Source of the DNA: Candidatus Helarchaeota archaeon
GTDB lineage: Archaea > Asgardarchaeota > Lokiarchaeia > Helarchaeales > RDOG01
DNA: 64,000 bases
NCBI GenBank assembly: GCA_019058315.1
Contig: JAHPZH010000005.1
Location: 124,001-188,000 of the forward strand
Direction of reading: 5' to 3'
Each line of letters begins with the position of its first letter. The first letter of the stretch is position 1. The notes under the pieces were generated by a model, which did not search any database, was not told where the DNA came from, and saw nothing but the letters and a program-made list of their open reading frames with translations. The position numbers and the translations under genes were made by a program. Below are positions 17,501 to 27,520 of the stretch, one piece after another.

Positions 17501-20500
17501 TTATAATATTTCTTTTTTAGTATTTTCTTTAAAATTTGTTTTAGAAACCGATTTATTTCCGAATTTTTGATTTAATTCTTTAATTATTTTATTAATTTTC
17601 TCAATAGTTCTATTATTTTTAATCAGAATTGTAGCAATTATAGAAAATGCTGATATAATGCCAATGATGATTCCTAAACCAGGTAATGACAAAAATAAAT
17701 TTAAAATATCACCGTCTCCTGATGTTAAAATTAAATTAGGAAAACTAGGCTCATCAGGTGTTGGCTGAGTTGTTGTTATAGTTACAATAACTGTATCCGA
17801 ACAAAATTGATTAATGCTATCATTATATTCAATAGTATAATTGAATATCCCAGTTACACTTCGATAAATAGGAACATTTATGTAAGTATTATTATACCAA
17901 TTAGTCCAATCTATCCATACTACACCATTTAACCAAACTCGGTATTGTGGCAGACCAAATCCTAAACCCCAATCATCATATAGTATCCAACCAATTGTTT
18001 CTGAACCATCTAGAGAAGTTATAATATCATTAGGTTGATTTGAAGTAGGTTGATAATCTACTATAGTAATTATTACTGTATTTGATAATCCAAATATATT
18101 GAACATATCATTATATTCTATAGTATAATTGTAAACTCCTAGAGCAGTGCGGTTAATAGCTATATTGAGAGGAGTATTGTTGTCCCATGAGGTCCAGTTT
18201 ATTAAGATATAATATTGATCATTTGTATCATTTACCCATACACGATATTGACCCGGACCAGAATCATCATATAGTATCCAATTAATGGTCTCTAATCCAG
18301 TTATAGAAGTTGTAATTGGTATTGGATTGTTAGAAGTAGGTGGATTATCTGTAATTGTAACTATTACTGTATCTGGTATGCCAAATATATCGAATATATC
18401 ATTATATTCTATAGTATAGTTGTAAACTCCTAAAGCAGTGCGGTTAATAGCTATATTAAGCGGAGTATTATTGTTCCATGATGTCCAGTTTATTAAAATA
18501 TAATAATTGTCATTTGTATCATTTACCCATACACGATATTGCCCTGGACCACAATCGTCGTATAGTGTCCAATTAATGGTCTCTAATCCGGTTACAGAAG
18601 TTATAATTGGTGCTGGATTGTTAGAGGTAGGTGGATTATCTATAATTGTAACTATTACAGTATCTGGTATGCCAGAAATACTGAATGTATTATTAAATTC
18701 AATAGTATAGTTGTAAACCCCGGGAACAGTGCGGTTAATAGCTATATTAAGCGGAGTATTATTGTCCCATGATGTCCAGTTTACTGAAATATAATAATTG
18801 TCATTTGTATCATTTACCCATACACGATATTGCCCTGGACCACAATCGTCGTATAGTGTCCAATTAATGGTCTCTAATCCGGTTACAGAAGTTATAATTG
18901 GTGCTGGATTGTTAGAGGTAGGTGGATTATCTATAATTGTAACTATTACAGTATCTGGTATGCCAGAAATACTGAATGTATTATTAAATTCAATAGTATA
19001 GTTGTAAACCCCGGGAACAGTGCGGTTAATAGCTATATTAAGCGGAGTATTATTGTCCCATGATGTCCAGTTTACTGAAATATAATAATTGTCATTTGTA
19101 TCATTTGCCCATACACGATATTGTCCTGGACCAGAATCATCATATAATATCCAATTAATTACTTCTGAACCTATACTTGTTGTGTTAATAATCCCAGGAT
19201 GGTTTGAATGAGGTCGTTTAGCAAGTATTACCCTTTGGGCATAAATATCATCACTGGTTCCGCTTCTAGAATCTCGCCATGAAACGATTGCACCATTTAA
19301 ACCATCGAAACAAATTTCTGGACTATCTTGATTATCGATTGCCGTGCAGATAATAGTTTCACTACCTAACCATTCCAAATCTCCGCTGGAATTTACTTTC
19401 TGAACATAAATATCAGTTTCAAGAAATCCTTTTCTATCATCAGACCATGTAATTATTGCGCTACCCGTTCCATCGCTGCAAATTTGAGGTTCCAATTGAT
19501 CATCACTTACCGTACAGATGGCAGTTCCATTATTTACCCATTCCAAACCTCCACTAGAATTTACTTTCTGTGCATATATATCCCAATCGCTACCTCTTTC
19601 ATCTTGCCATACGATAATTGCACCACTATTATTATCACTACAAATTTGAGGGGTAATTTGATTATTGACCTCCGTACAAATGTCAGTTCCATTAGCTACC
19701 CATTCAATACCTCCACTGGAATTAATTTTTTGTGCATATATATCATCATTACCATCTCTTCCATCTCGCCATGTGATAATGGCACCTCCAGAATCATCAC
19801 TACAAATTTGAAAATACCATTGGTCATTGATTTCCGTGCAGATGGCAACTCCGTTGTCTGCCCATTCCCTTTCTCCACTAGAATTAACTTTTTGTACATA
19901 GATATCAAGATCACTACCTCTATCATCTTCCCACACAATGATTGCACCTCCAGCACCATCACTGCAAATTCGATTATTCGACTCGGATCCACTTGCTAAA
20001 CAGATATTAATTCCATTATTTACCCACTCTATACCTCCAGTGGAGTTTATCTTCTGCGCATAAGTTTCGTAATCGCTCCTATAATCGTCCCACGTCACAA
20101 TTGCTCCCCCAGCGCCGTCGCTGCAAATTTGAGGATCCCATTGATTATTACTAGCTGTGCAAATGGCAGTTCCATTATCTGACCACTCCAAACCTCCGCT
20201 GGAATTTACTTTCTGTATATATATATCCCGATCAGTACCTCTTTGATCTTCCCATACTATAATTACACCGCCCACACCGTCACTGCAAATTCTAGGTCTA
20301 CGTTGTTCACCAGTTGCCGTGCAGATGAGAGTTCCATTATCTATCCATTCCGTATCTCCACTGGAATTTACTTTCTGAGCATAAATTTTCCTATCGCTAC
20401 CTCTTTCATCTACCCACACAATGATTGCACCGCCCGCACCGTCATTACAAATTTGAATATTATATTGATTCCAGATAGCAGTGCATACAGCAGTACCATT

Positions 20501-20674
20501 ATTATCTTTATTCCATATTAAAATAGGTGCGGCTTTAGTAGAAATCATTGTATTTCGGTATGAGTTATTCCAAAAAGGTAAAAAATTTATTGTGGACGAA
20601 ATATTAGTAAATAAGATAGTTGAAATTATAAAAACCAATCCAAATAATAAATTTAAACATTTATATTTTTTCAT
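17501..20674 (-). CDS. Large repeat-built surface protein, membrane-anchored
   Basis: 1057 residues. An N-terminal hydrophobic segment (LNLLFGLVFIISTILFTNI) is a signal peptide or anchor. Residues ~55-480 hold eight ~53-residue repeats of the type NGTAICT...QICSDGxGGAIIVWxDxRGxDxDIY, likely a beta-propeller. Residues ~485-985 hold five ~97-residue Ig/PKD-like beta repeats (INWxLYDDxGPGQYRVWxND). Near the C-terminus is one membrane helix (LGIIIGIISAFSIIATILI) and a short basic tail, so the bulk faces outside. N-x-S/T sequons are abundant, as in archaeal glycosylated surface proteins. Two of the 97-residue units are identical at the DNA level. Probably an adhesin or S-layer-associated protein. 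Confidence 0.85.
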   Translation of the reverse strand: MKKYKCLNLLFGLVFIISTILFTNISSTINFLPFWNNSYRNTMISTKAAPILIWNKDNNGTAVCTAIWNQYNIQICNDGAGGAIIVWVDERGSDRKIYAQKVNSSGDTEWIDNGTLICTATGEQRRPRICSDGVGGVIIVWEDQRGTDRDIYIQKVNSSGGLEWSDNGTAICTASNNQWDPQICSDGAGGAIVTWDDYRSDYETYAQKINSTGGIEWVNNGINICLASGSESNNRICSDGAGGAIIVWEDDRGSDLDIYVQKVNSSGEREWADNGVAICTEINDQWYFQICSDDSGGAIITWRDGRDGNDDIYAQKINSSGGIEWVANGTDICTEVNNQITPQICSDNNSGAIIVWQDERGSDWDIYAQKVNSSGGLEWVNNGTAICTVSDDQLEPQICSDGTGSAIITWSDDRKGFLETDIYVQKVNSSGDLEWLGSETIICTAIDNQDSPEICFDGLNGAIVSWRDSRSGTSDDIYAQRVILAKRPHSNHPGIINTTSIGSEVINWILYDDSGPGQYRVWANDTNDNYYISVNWTSWDNNTPLNIAINRTVPGVYNYTIEFNNTFSISGIPDTVIVTIIDNPPTSNNPAPIITSVTGLETINWTLYDDCGPGQYRVWVNDTNDNYYISVNWTSWDNNTPLNIAINRTVPGVYNYTIEFNNTFSISGIPDTVIVTIIDNPPTSNNPAPIITSVTGLETINWTLYDDCGPGQYRVWVNDTNDNYYILINWTSWNNNTPLNIAINRTALGVYNYTIEYNDIFDIFGIPDTVIVTITDNPPTSNNPIPITTSITGLETINWILYDDSGPGQYRVWVNDTNDQYYILINWTSWDNNTPLNIAINRTALGVYNYTIEYNDMFNIFGLSNTVIITIVDYQPTSNQPNDIITSLDGSETIGWILYDDWGLGFGLPQYRVWLNGVVWIDWTNWYNNTYINVPIYRSVTGIFNYTIEYNDSINQFCSDTVIVTITTTQPTPDEPSFPNLILTSGDGDILNLFLSLPGLGIIIGIISAFSIIATILIKNNRTIEKINKIIKELNQKFGNKSVSKTNFKENTKKEIL
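18496..19106 (-). repeat. Exact 291-bp tandem repeat inside the surface-protein gene
   Basis: Bases 18496-18815 reappear without a visible difference at 18787-19106, an offset of 291 bp (97 codons, in frame). The stretch encodes one Ig/PKD-like unit twice. Flanking units of the same family have diverged at many positions, so this is a recent duplication, a gene conversion, or an assembly product. Confidence 0.9.
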
Positions 20675-20934
20675 TATTAATGCATTCCTTAAAAACTGAA
20701 ATTATCCCTTTAAATCAGGTAAATTCTATTATAAAGTAATTATAAATGGTTTCTATTGATTATTTGTTAAATTTACTTCAAATTTAAATAATTCCTTCTT
20801 TATTTTTAATGAAATAATTAAGTCAGAAAAACAATAATATAAATCAAATTAACGATCTTAAGTAAGTTGTATTTATTTATGTGGAAAAAGTGGAATTTAT
20901 TATCCTAAATCTAATAAATTTTTAATTAAAATAT

Positions 20935-21219
20935 AGTCTAATAGCAATTTTATCCTTCTTTATATAACTATGACTTGTAATTATGCTCATCAGACAATGA
21001 GAGTTAGCGACAACTTCCAACACCCATTAATATTCCTCGAAAAACATCTAAGGCTTTTTACAATTATCCTTCTATCCTCATTTCCAAGACAATTCTATCA
21101 GTGATCGCTTTATACAGTGCAAATACCAAATCTCTATTTTCTAAATCCCACATACTCAGCTTTGGTTCATATTTTTTAGCGGGCTACTTCCAATAAATCA
21201 TAATAATTAGCACTTTCAT
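20935..21219 (-). pseudogene. Decayed duplicate of the 119-aa gene at 17012-17371
   Basis: Read from the ATG at 21219, the frame follows the intact protein almost codon for codon: MKVL, then KYEPK, MWDLENRD, ALYKAI, LEMRIEG, KALDVFRGILMG, GSC, LSDE, LYKEG. It contains at least five in-frame stops (TAG and TAA). Conserved blocks are interrupted only by these stops, so the gene died by point mutation. The remaining sequence in the 20675-21268 interval shows nothing beyond AT-rich spacer and the upstream region of the surface-protein gene. Confidence 0.85.
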
Positions 21220-21268
21220 TATTTTAACACATAAAATTATCAATTTCTCAATAAATTCCCTGATAAAA

Positions 21269-22468
21269 TTAATTAGGACCAAAATGTTTTAAAATGACTA
21301 AATTTTCAGTCTTACTTAGATTTGTAAAATTCACACCAGCTTTAGCTTTTTCATGTGAAATGAAATATTCATCATTTGTAATTTCCCCATACCTTATTTG
21401 TGTTGGAGTCTCTAATGGCAATTTATCAATTGTGCCATATCCTTGAATTGCAATTAGTCCATAAGCTGCATTTTCTTTATTTACAATGCTTTGACCTGGA
21501 AATACTGTAAGTCTTTTACCAGAAAACTCCTCCATTCCATAAATTATATTATGTTCTTCATAACCAATAGCATGCATTTCCTCAATTTTTTTCACAGGTT
21601 TTGGAGCACAGAAATGGTGCTCTTTAAAATTTGGATCTAGATTTGCTTCCCAATCGATTAAATCAACAATATAATCTAAATTTTCTTGTTTATCTTGTGG
21701 AACATCTTTTATTACAAGATTCCACTCAATTGAATTACCTGTAACGAGGGATTGAAACATTGCAAAGACATCACTAGCTTTCTGTATTTCATAAGTCACT
21801 AATGTTCCGGGTGCATGTAGAATTCCTGGGGGGATTGACCATCCTGTCCCCGGCTGTAATGCATATGCTTTTGAAAAATTTAAAATGCCGTTGTCTCCCT
21901 GATTCCAATTCGCTAAACACTTTTTAATATCTTCCCGGGTCGTTCCAGGCACAAATCCAAAAAATGTATATGGGAAGTTATTATAAGTAAAATTCAATTG
22001 TTCAGGAAAATAATACGCCTCAGGCTTTCCAAGTCTCCCAACATCTTTAGCTTTAATATCATCTTGATGAAGATGGAATGGTATTGGATTCATATTATCA
22101 AAAAATTTAGTTAAAACCATCCATCCCTTGTGTTTTTCTATAATATGTTTTCCAAGAATTTGATCACCTATAAGATCAATTGCTTCTTTTAGAAGAATTC
22201 TATTTTTTGGGGATTTAGGATCAATAATTATGTAACTTAATCCCTCATCTTCTGGTGTCCCCGGTCCATTATCAGCAATTGTAGTTGATGCAAGCCACCT
22301 TTCGTCGATTCCTCCTCGGTTTTTTCCAAGAGCATAGATATCCGAATTTACCAATTTTAATCTTCTTCCTGGGTTAAGAAATGCTCGTGGAACCCAAGTT
22401 GGACTTAAATGTAGAATTCCATCATTAGCCTTGAGATATTCCTTAAGTATTTTTTGTTTCCGGTTCAT
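21269..22468 (-). CDS. Phosphomannose-isomerase-like cupin protein
   Basis: About 399 residues from the ATG at 22468 (a GTG at 22477 would add three). Central features are a cupin metal motif PFHLHQDD, a downstream KPEAYYF with the likely third ligand, the segment GTGWSIPPGILHAPGTLVTYEI with a further His, and a second beta-barrel half near the C-terminus. This arrangement matches type I phosphomannose isomerase-like enzymes, which interconvert fructose-6-P and mannose-6-P for glycan precursors. The N-terminal ~90 residues are unusual, with a NPGRRLKL segment. The neighbouring glycosylation-rich surface gene makes sugar metabolism plausible, but substrate is not assigned. Confidence 0.7.
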   Translation of the reverse strand: MNRKQKILKEYLKANDGILHLSPTWVPRAFLNPGRRLKLVNSDIYALGKNRGGIDERWLASTTIADNGPGTPEDEGLSYIIIDPKSPKNRILLKEAIDLIGDQILGKHIIEKHKGWMVLTKFFDNMNPIPFHLHQDDIKAKDVGRLGKPEAYYFPEQLNFTYNNFPYTFFGFVPGTTREDIKKCLANWNQGDNGILNFSKAYALQPGTGWSIPPGILHAPGTLVTYEIQKASDVFAMFQSLVTGNSIEWNLVIKDVPQDKQENLDYIVDLIDWEANLDPNFKEHHFCAPKPVKKIEEMHAIGYEEHNIIYGMEEFSGKRLTVFPGQSIVNKENAAYGLIAIQGYGTIDKLPLETPTQIRYGEITNDEYFISHEKAKAGVNFTNLSKTENLVILKHFGPN

Positions 22469-22591
22469 TTTATTCACAATAACACGTTAAAATACTAATT
22501 ATTAAATTACTTAAGAAAAATTTTCTAAATAAAATTATCAAATTTTTTTAATATTTTACTCGACGATAATAAAGAATTATCCTTTAAATGT

Positions 22592-22876
22592 ATGGCGACA
22601 AACATAACATATAACTTTGGCCGAGATGAAAAATTGGAAACCGATGAAAAAAAATTTGGAACTTTTGAGTTATATGAGGAAAATATTGAATCAATTAAAG
22701 AAAACTGGACCATAAATGATAAATATTTTTCTCCCGAAGTTGGTATTTTAAGTATGTTAATGTTATTAAATGATATCTTTTTGCAGCCACATATTCAATC
22801 CCTCGTAAATCAATTTTTAACAAAAAAATATAAAGAAATAATTTTGCTTTGCTATATTTTTAAACCTCAAATATAA
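22592..22876 (+). CDS. Doubtful small ORF between two minus-strand genes
   Basis: 94 codons from an ATG at 22592, opposite in strand to its neighbours. Composition is protein-like in the first 65 residues (DEKLETDEKKFGTFELYEEN) but no family is recognised and no ribosome site is evident. The left arm of a 20-bp inverted repeat lies inside it. It may be a small orphan gene or part of a non-coding insertion. Confidence 0.3.
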   Translation: MATNITYNFGRDEKLETDEKKFGTFELYEENIESIKENWTINDKYFSPEVGILSMLMLLNDIFLQPHIQSLVNQFLTKKYKEIILLCYIFKPQI

Positions 22877-22917
22877 TCGATTTTTTAAACTCCAGCGTCG
22901 GTTTCCAATTTTTCATC
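22625..22917. repeat. Perfect 20-bp inverted repeat around the 3' end of carB
   Basis: GATGAAAAATTGGAAACCGA at 22625-22644 is repeated as its exact reverse complement at 22898-22917, 253 bp apart, just past the carB stop. No clear target-site duplication flanks it. It could be a small non-autonomous element or a local rearrangement. Confidence 0.6.
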
Positions 22918-22923
22918 CAATTT

Positions 22924-25900
22924 TTAACTATTTTTATTATTTTCGAATCCGAATTTCCAATCTAATCGTTCCAAATATTCATTTAATGAGCTCACTGTAT
23001 ATCCTTTTCTTCTAATACTTTCTATTGCATCAACTAGAGCTATTGCTAATTGTAAATTCGTCAAAACAGGAATATTAAATTCTACAGCCATTCTTCTAAT
23101 ATCATATTCGTCGTTTATTACTTTAAGGTATTTTTCAACATTTTTAGTTGTAGGAATATTAATAATCATATCTAATTTGTTATTAGTAATATAATCCCTG
23201 ATATTTGGCTTTACTTCAGATTCTGAAAGTTTATGAAGGATTGTTACATCAATTTTATTCTTTTCAAGTACTTCAGCTGTATGATCAGTTGCAAAAATAT
23301 TGAAATTCAGTTTATGTAATTTTTGAACTAAGGGTAGGATTTGACGTTTTAATAATTCTCCTCCAACGGTAACTAATACGTTTCCTTTCTCTATTGGGAC
23401 TTCTAAATCGGTAGCAATCAGTCCTTTTAATAAAGCTTCATGAAATGTTTCACCATAACAAGCTGCCTCTCCAGTAGAAGCCATTTCAACTCCAAGAACT
23501 GGATCAGCACCACTTAGCCTCATGAAGGAAAACATGGGAACTTTTATTCCATAAAAATCTATTCCAGATGAAGGTTTATTATGGAAACCGGTTACCTCAT
23601 ATAATTTTTGTCCCAGCATTACTGTGGCTGCAAGTGTCATTAAATTAACACCCTTCGATTTAGAAACAAATGGCATTGAGCGAGATGAGCGAAGATTACA
23701 CTCAATGACATATACTTCATCATCCTTAACGAGGTATTGAATGTTAAATGGTCCCTTTATTTTTAGAGCTTTTGCGATTTGTCCAGTTTTTTTCCTAATT
23801 CTATTGTTTATCGCTATCGGAATAGTATAAGGAGGTATGGACATAGTGGCATCTCCTGAATGGACACCGGCATTTTCTATATGTTCTATCACAGCCCCAA
23901 TAAACACATCTTCGCCATCACATACTCCATCTACGTCAACCTCCCGTGCATCTTCCATATACTTACTAATTACTACTGGAAATTCTTTAGAAATCATTGC
24001 TGCTAAATCCAAATATTCTTTAAGTTGACTCTTAGAATAAGCAACTCGCATTGCAGCACCAGATAGTACATAAGATGGACGAACTAAAATAGGATATCCA
24101 ACTTCATTGGCAAACTTAAAAGCATCATCTTTAGTTGTAAGCTGGCTCCATTTTGGTTGTTTAATGCCTAACTCATCTAATAATTTACTAAATTTAGAAC
24201 GGTCCTCTGCTCTGTCGATATCCCTTCCTTCAGTCCCAATAACTTCTACCCTTCCAGTTCTATAAATTTGTTGAGTTGAAGCTAACTTTGGTGCCAAATT
24301 ATTCGAAACTTGACCTCCAACAGAAACCACAACACCCCTAGGATATTCTTTTTCATAAATATCTAAAACTCTTTCAAAATTAATTTCCTCAAAATATAAT
24401 TTGTCACTCATATCATAATCAGTTGACACGGTTTCAGGATTATAATTTATTATAATAACTTCTTTCATTCCTAAATCCCTAAAAGCCCAAGCAATATTTA
24501 CTGTTCCCCAATCGAATTCAACTGAGCTACCAATTCGGTAAGTACCACTTCCAAGTACTATAATCTTACTAAAATCTTGTTTATTAGTAAAAACTAAATC
24601 ATCTTCTTTGCCTCCATAAGTAGCATAAAGATAATTTGTTTGGGCAGGCCACTCGGCAGCTAAAGTATCTATTTGTTTTATAACGGGAGAACAATCTATT
24701 TTATTTCTTATCCTTCTAATAGTTATTTCATCAGTATTAAGACATATAGCAATTTGAACATCAGAAAAACCATATTTCTTTGCTTTCTGAATAGCCTTAT
24801 GTAATTCTTTAGGGGCTGAATGCAGACTAAGACTTTTCAACCATGCTTCAATATCAACAATATTTTTTATTTTGTAAAGGAACCATTTATCTATGCCAGT
24901 TAACTGAAAAATTTCATCAATACTCATTCCTGCTTTCATTGCATCTGGAATAATTAGAAATCTCTGGTCTGTCGGATTTATCAATATATCCTTTAATTCT
25001 TCTAATGAATAATCATAACCATCATTACATACCAGACCAATTTTACCAATTTCTAACATTCGGATTGCCTTTTGAAATGCCTCTTCGAAATTTCTACCAA
25101 TTGCCATAACTTCTCCGACACTCTTCATTTGCGTCCCTATCCGTCGACTGACTTTTCCAGTGAATTTCTGTAAATCCCACCGAGGTATTTTTACAACAAG
25201 ATAGTCCAATGCTGGCTCAAAACATGCTGTTGTAACATTTGTCACTCTGTTAATTAACTCTGGCAATGTATATCCTAAAGCTAATTTTGCAGCAATATAA
25301 GCTAGTGGATAACCTGTTGCTTTCGAAGCCAGAGCTGATGACCTTGATAATCTTGCATTAACTTCAATAGCTCGAAATTCAAATTCATCAGAAGGACCTG
25401 AATACATGCCATACTGAATATTGCATTCACCAACAATACCCAGTTCTCGTATAACCCTTATCGAGGCAGCCCGTAATTCGTGGTATTCTTTATTAGTAAG
25501 AGTTTGAGAAGGTGCAATAACAACACTTTCACCTGTATGAATCCCCATAGGGTCGAAATTTTCCATATTACATACCGTTATACAATTGTCTGCATAATCT
25601 CGGACTACTTCATACTCTATTTCTTGCCAGTACGGTCTTTCTAAATATTCTTCAATTAATACTTGATGAATCATGCTTTGAGCAAGACCCGTTCCTACAA
25701 TTTGTCTTAATTCATCCTCATCATGAGCAACTCCAGATCCTTTTCCTCCTAAAGTATACGCAACCCGTACCATAATTGGATATCCTATTTCGTCAGCAAT
25801 TTTTAAAGCTTCTTCCATGGAAGTAGCACTGCCACTCTTTGCTACTTCTACATTTGACTTTAACATGGCTTGTCTAAATAATTCCCTGTCTTCTGTTGCC

Positions 25901-26271
25901 TCAATTGCAGAAATAGGCGTACCAAGAACTTTAACACCATATTTTTTAAAGATTCCTTTTTGCTTTAGCTCTACACCTACATTTAAGGCAGTTTGACCAC
26001 CAAATGCTAACATTATAGAATCAGGTTTTTCCTTTTTAATTACTTCTTCAACAAATTCAACTGTAATTGGTAATAAATATACAGTACCAGCCAGTCGGGG
26101 ATCGGTCTGAATAGTTGCAATATTTGGATTAATTAGAATGCATTCAATGCCCTCTTCACGAACAGCCTTTACAGCTTGACTTCCACTATAATCAAATTCT
26201 CCAGCTTGACCGATTTTGATGGCTCCTGAACCCACGACCAGAACTTTCTTTACCCAATCAAATTTAGGCAT
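22924..26271 (-). CDS. carB: Carbamoyl-phosphate synthase large subunit
   Basis: 1115 residues, close to the usual ~1070. It makes carbamoyl phosphate from bicarbonate, ammonia passed on by CarA, and two ATP, feeding pyrimidine and arginine synthesis. Two homologous ATP-grasp halves are visible: the first starts LVVGSGAIKIGQAGEFDYSG and carries RVAYTLGGKGSGVA, the second starts VLGSGTYRIGSSVEFDW and carries RPSYVLSGAAMRVAY. The oligomerisation region lies between them, and the C-terminal MGS-like allosteric domain includes IFATDHTAEVL and NIPTTKNVEKY. The start overlaps the end of carA by 8 bp, the classic translationally coupled pair. Confidence 0.97.
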   Translation of the reverse strand: MPKFDWVKKVLVVGSGAIKIGQAGEFDYSGSQAVKAVREEGIECILINPNIATIQTDPRLAGTVYLLPITVEFVEEVIKKEKPDSIMLAFGGQTALNVGVELKQKGIFKKYGVKVLGTPISAIEATEDRELFRQAMLKSNVEVAKSGSATSMEEALKIADEIGYPIMVRVAYTLGGKGSGVAHDEDELRQIVGTGLAQSMIHQVLIEEYLERPYWQEIEYEVVRDYADNCITVCNMENFDPMGIHTGESVVIAPSQTLTNKEYHELRAASIRVIRELGIVGECNIQYGMYSGPSDEFEFRAIEVNARLSRSSALASKATGYPLAYIAAKLALGYTLPELINRVTNVTTACFEPALDYLVVKIPRWDLQKFTGKVSRRIGTQMKSVGEVMAIGRNFEEAFQKAIRMLEIGKIGLVCNDGYDYSLEELKDILINPTDQRFLIIPDAMKAGMSIDEIFQLTGIDKWFLYKIKNIVDIEAWLKSLSLHSAPKELHKAIQKAKKYGFSDVQIAICLNTDEITIRRIRNKIDCSPVIKQIDTLAAEWPAQTNYLYATYGGKEDDLVFTNKQDFSKIIVLGSGTYRIGSSVEFDWGTVNIAWAFRDLGMKEVIIINYNPETVSTDYDMSDKLYFEEINFERVLDIYEKEYPRGVVVSVGGQVSNNLAPKLASTQQIYRTGRVEVIGTEGRDIDRAEDRSKFSKLLDELGIKQPKWSQLTTKDDAFKFANEVGYPILVRPSYVLSGAAMRVAYSKSQLKEYLDLAAMISKEFPVVISKYMEDAREVDVDGVCDGEDVFIGAVIEHIENAGVHSGDATMSIPPYTIPIAINNRIRKKTGQIAKALKIKGPFNIQYLVKDDEVYVIECNLRSSRSMPFVSKSKGVNLMTLAATVMLGQKLYEVTGFHNKPSSGIDFYGIKVPMFSFMRLSGADPVLGVEMASTGEAACYGETFHEALLKGLIATDLEVPIEKGNVLVTVGGELLKRQILPLVQKLHKLNFNIFATDHTAEVLEKNKIDVTILHKLSESEVKPNIRDYITNNKLDMIINIPTTKNVEKYLKVINDEYDIRRMAVEFNIPVLTNLQLAIALVDAIESIRRKGYTVSSLNEYLERLDWKFGFENNKNS

Positions 26272-27490
26272 TTAGACTCCTCCGTAATTCTTTAATATAA
26301 TTATCAATTAGATATTCTGCGTCCACAGGTCCAGGAGTGTGTTCAGGATGAAATTGAACAGAATAAGCAAACTGCTTTTCATGTTTTATCCCTTCATTTG
26401 TTTTATCATTGGCATTCATAAACCAAAGTTTAAGACCTGTTCCTTTCATTGACTCATTATCTACAGAAAAACCATGATTTTGAGTGGTGATATAACATCT
26501 ATCAGTCTCCAAATCTATTGCTGGTTGATTTTGAGAACGATGACCATATTTTAATTTGAAAGTCTTAGCCCCCATAGATAGCGCAAAAAGTTGATTACCT
26601 AAACAAATTCCCATAAAGGGTAATTTTTCTTCTAATATTAGAGTTCTTAATGTTTCAATCGTTTTTACACATTTAGCAGGATCTCCTGGTCCATTTGTAC
26701 AAAAAAGACCATTAGGCTCATATTTTAAAATTTCATCAGCTGAAGCATCATATGGAAATCTGATTATATCTGCTCCATTTTTTAACAAGACTTTTAAAAT
26801 ATTAAATTTCATTCCAGTATCAATCAAAGCAACTTTAATCTTGGAATCATTTTCATAAATAATCGGTTCCTGAATTGATACTTCCTTAACTAAATCTCGA
26901 TCATTGGGATCTTCAACATGTTTTACTTCTTTTTTTAACGCTTCGATATCTGGTTCTTCTCCCTTCTCACAAACCTGAACAATTCCTAACATAACTCCAT
27001 GAACTCTTAATTTCTTTGTCAATGCTCTTGTATCAATTTCTTCAATACCTGGAATGTTTTCTTTTTTTAACCATTCATCTAAACTCATTTTACTTTCCCA
27101 ATGGTTAGGTCTCTTACAAAGTTCGTGGATTATTAGAGCTGTTGGTTTGATTCCGTTTTTTATTTTTATATCCTCGTATTTTGGGGCATCATCACCTGGT
27201 TTTATTATCGAAAAATCACTCTCAAAAAAATCAGGGATATTCCATTTATCTCTCTTATTAGGATCGGGTACACCATAATTACCAATTAAGGGATATGTTA
27301 AAGTTAAAATTTGACCTTGATATGATGGATCAGTTAAACTTTCTGGATATCCTACCATTCCAGTATTAAAAACAACCTCACCAGATATTTTTTTAGAAGC
27401 TCCGAAACCAATACCTTCGAAAACCGTACCATCGCTTAGAATTAATACGGCTTGCCTACTATTTGCATCTTCATCTAGCATACAAATCAT
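26264..27490 (-). CDS. carA: Carbamoyl-phosphate synthase small (glutaminase) subunit
   Basis: 408 residues. It hydrolyses glutamine and channels ammonia to CarB. The N-terminal CPSase domain has LILSDGTVFEGIGFGA and VFNTGMVGYPESLTDPSY. The C-terminal class I amidotransferase domain has the nucleophile in FMGICLGNQLF and the His-Glu pair in QFHPEHTPGP. Two nearby ATGs (27490 and 27481) are equally possible starts; the longer is given. Overlaps carB by 8 bp. A 10-bp inverted repeat lies just upstream. Confidence 0.97.
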   Translation of the reverse strand: MICMLDEDANSRQAVLILSDGTVFEGIGFGASKKISGEVVFNTGMVGYPESLTDPSYQGQILTLTYPLIGNYGVPDPNKRDKWNIPDFFESDFSIIKPGDDAPKYEDIKIKNGIKPTALIIHELCKRPNHWESKMSLDEWLKKENIPGIEEIDTRALTKKLRVHGVMLGIVQVCEKGEEPDIEALKKEVKHVEDPNDRDLVKEVSIQEPIIYENDSKIKVALIDTGMKFNILKVLLKNGADIIRFPYDASADEILKYEPNGLFCTNGPGDPAKCVKTIETLRTLILEEKLPFMGICLGNQLFALSMGAKTFKLKYGHRSQNQPAIDLETDRCYITTQNHGFSVDNESMKGTGLKLWFMNANDKTNEGIKHEKQFAYSVQFHPEHTPGPVDAEYLIDNYIKELRRSLNA

Positions 27491-27520
27491 TTTTAAAATG
27501 ATAATTTTTTAAAAAAAAGA

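Noticed and set aside
18496..19106. Repeats considered as a CRISPR array
   Set aside because: The 291-bp units are long, tandem and in frame with a coding sequence; no short repeats with unique spacers.
18507..20521. Plus-strand open frames inside the surface-protein gene
   Set aside because: They are antisense shadows; the two identical 67-aa frames only reflect the 291-bp repeat in the minus-strand gene.
17501..20674. Restriction or defence role for the repeat protein
   Set aside because: Signal peptide, glycosylation sites and a C-terminal anchor indicate an envelope protein.
20935..21219. Decayed 119-aa copy as a Sec or recoded gene
   Set aside because: Its internal stops are TAG and TAA at several places, so it is a pseudogene rather than a UGA-recoded gene.
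22625..22917. Inverted repeat as carB terminator hairpin
   Set aside because: The 253-nt loop is far too long for a terminator.
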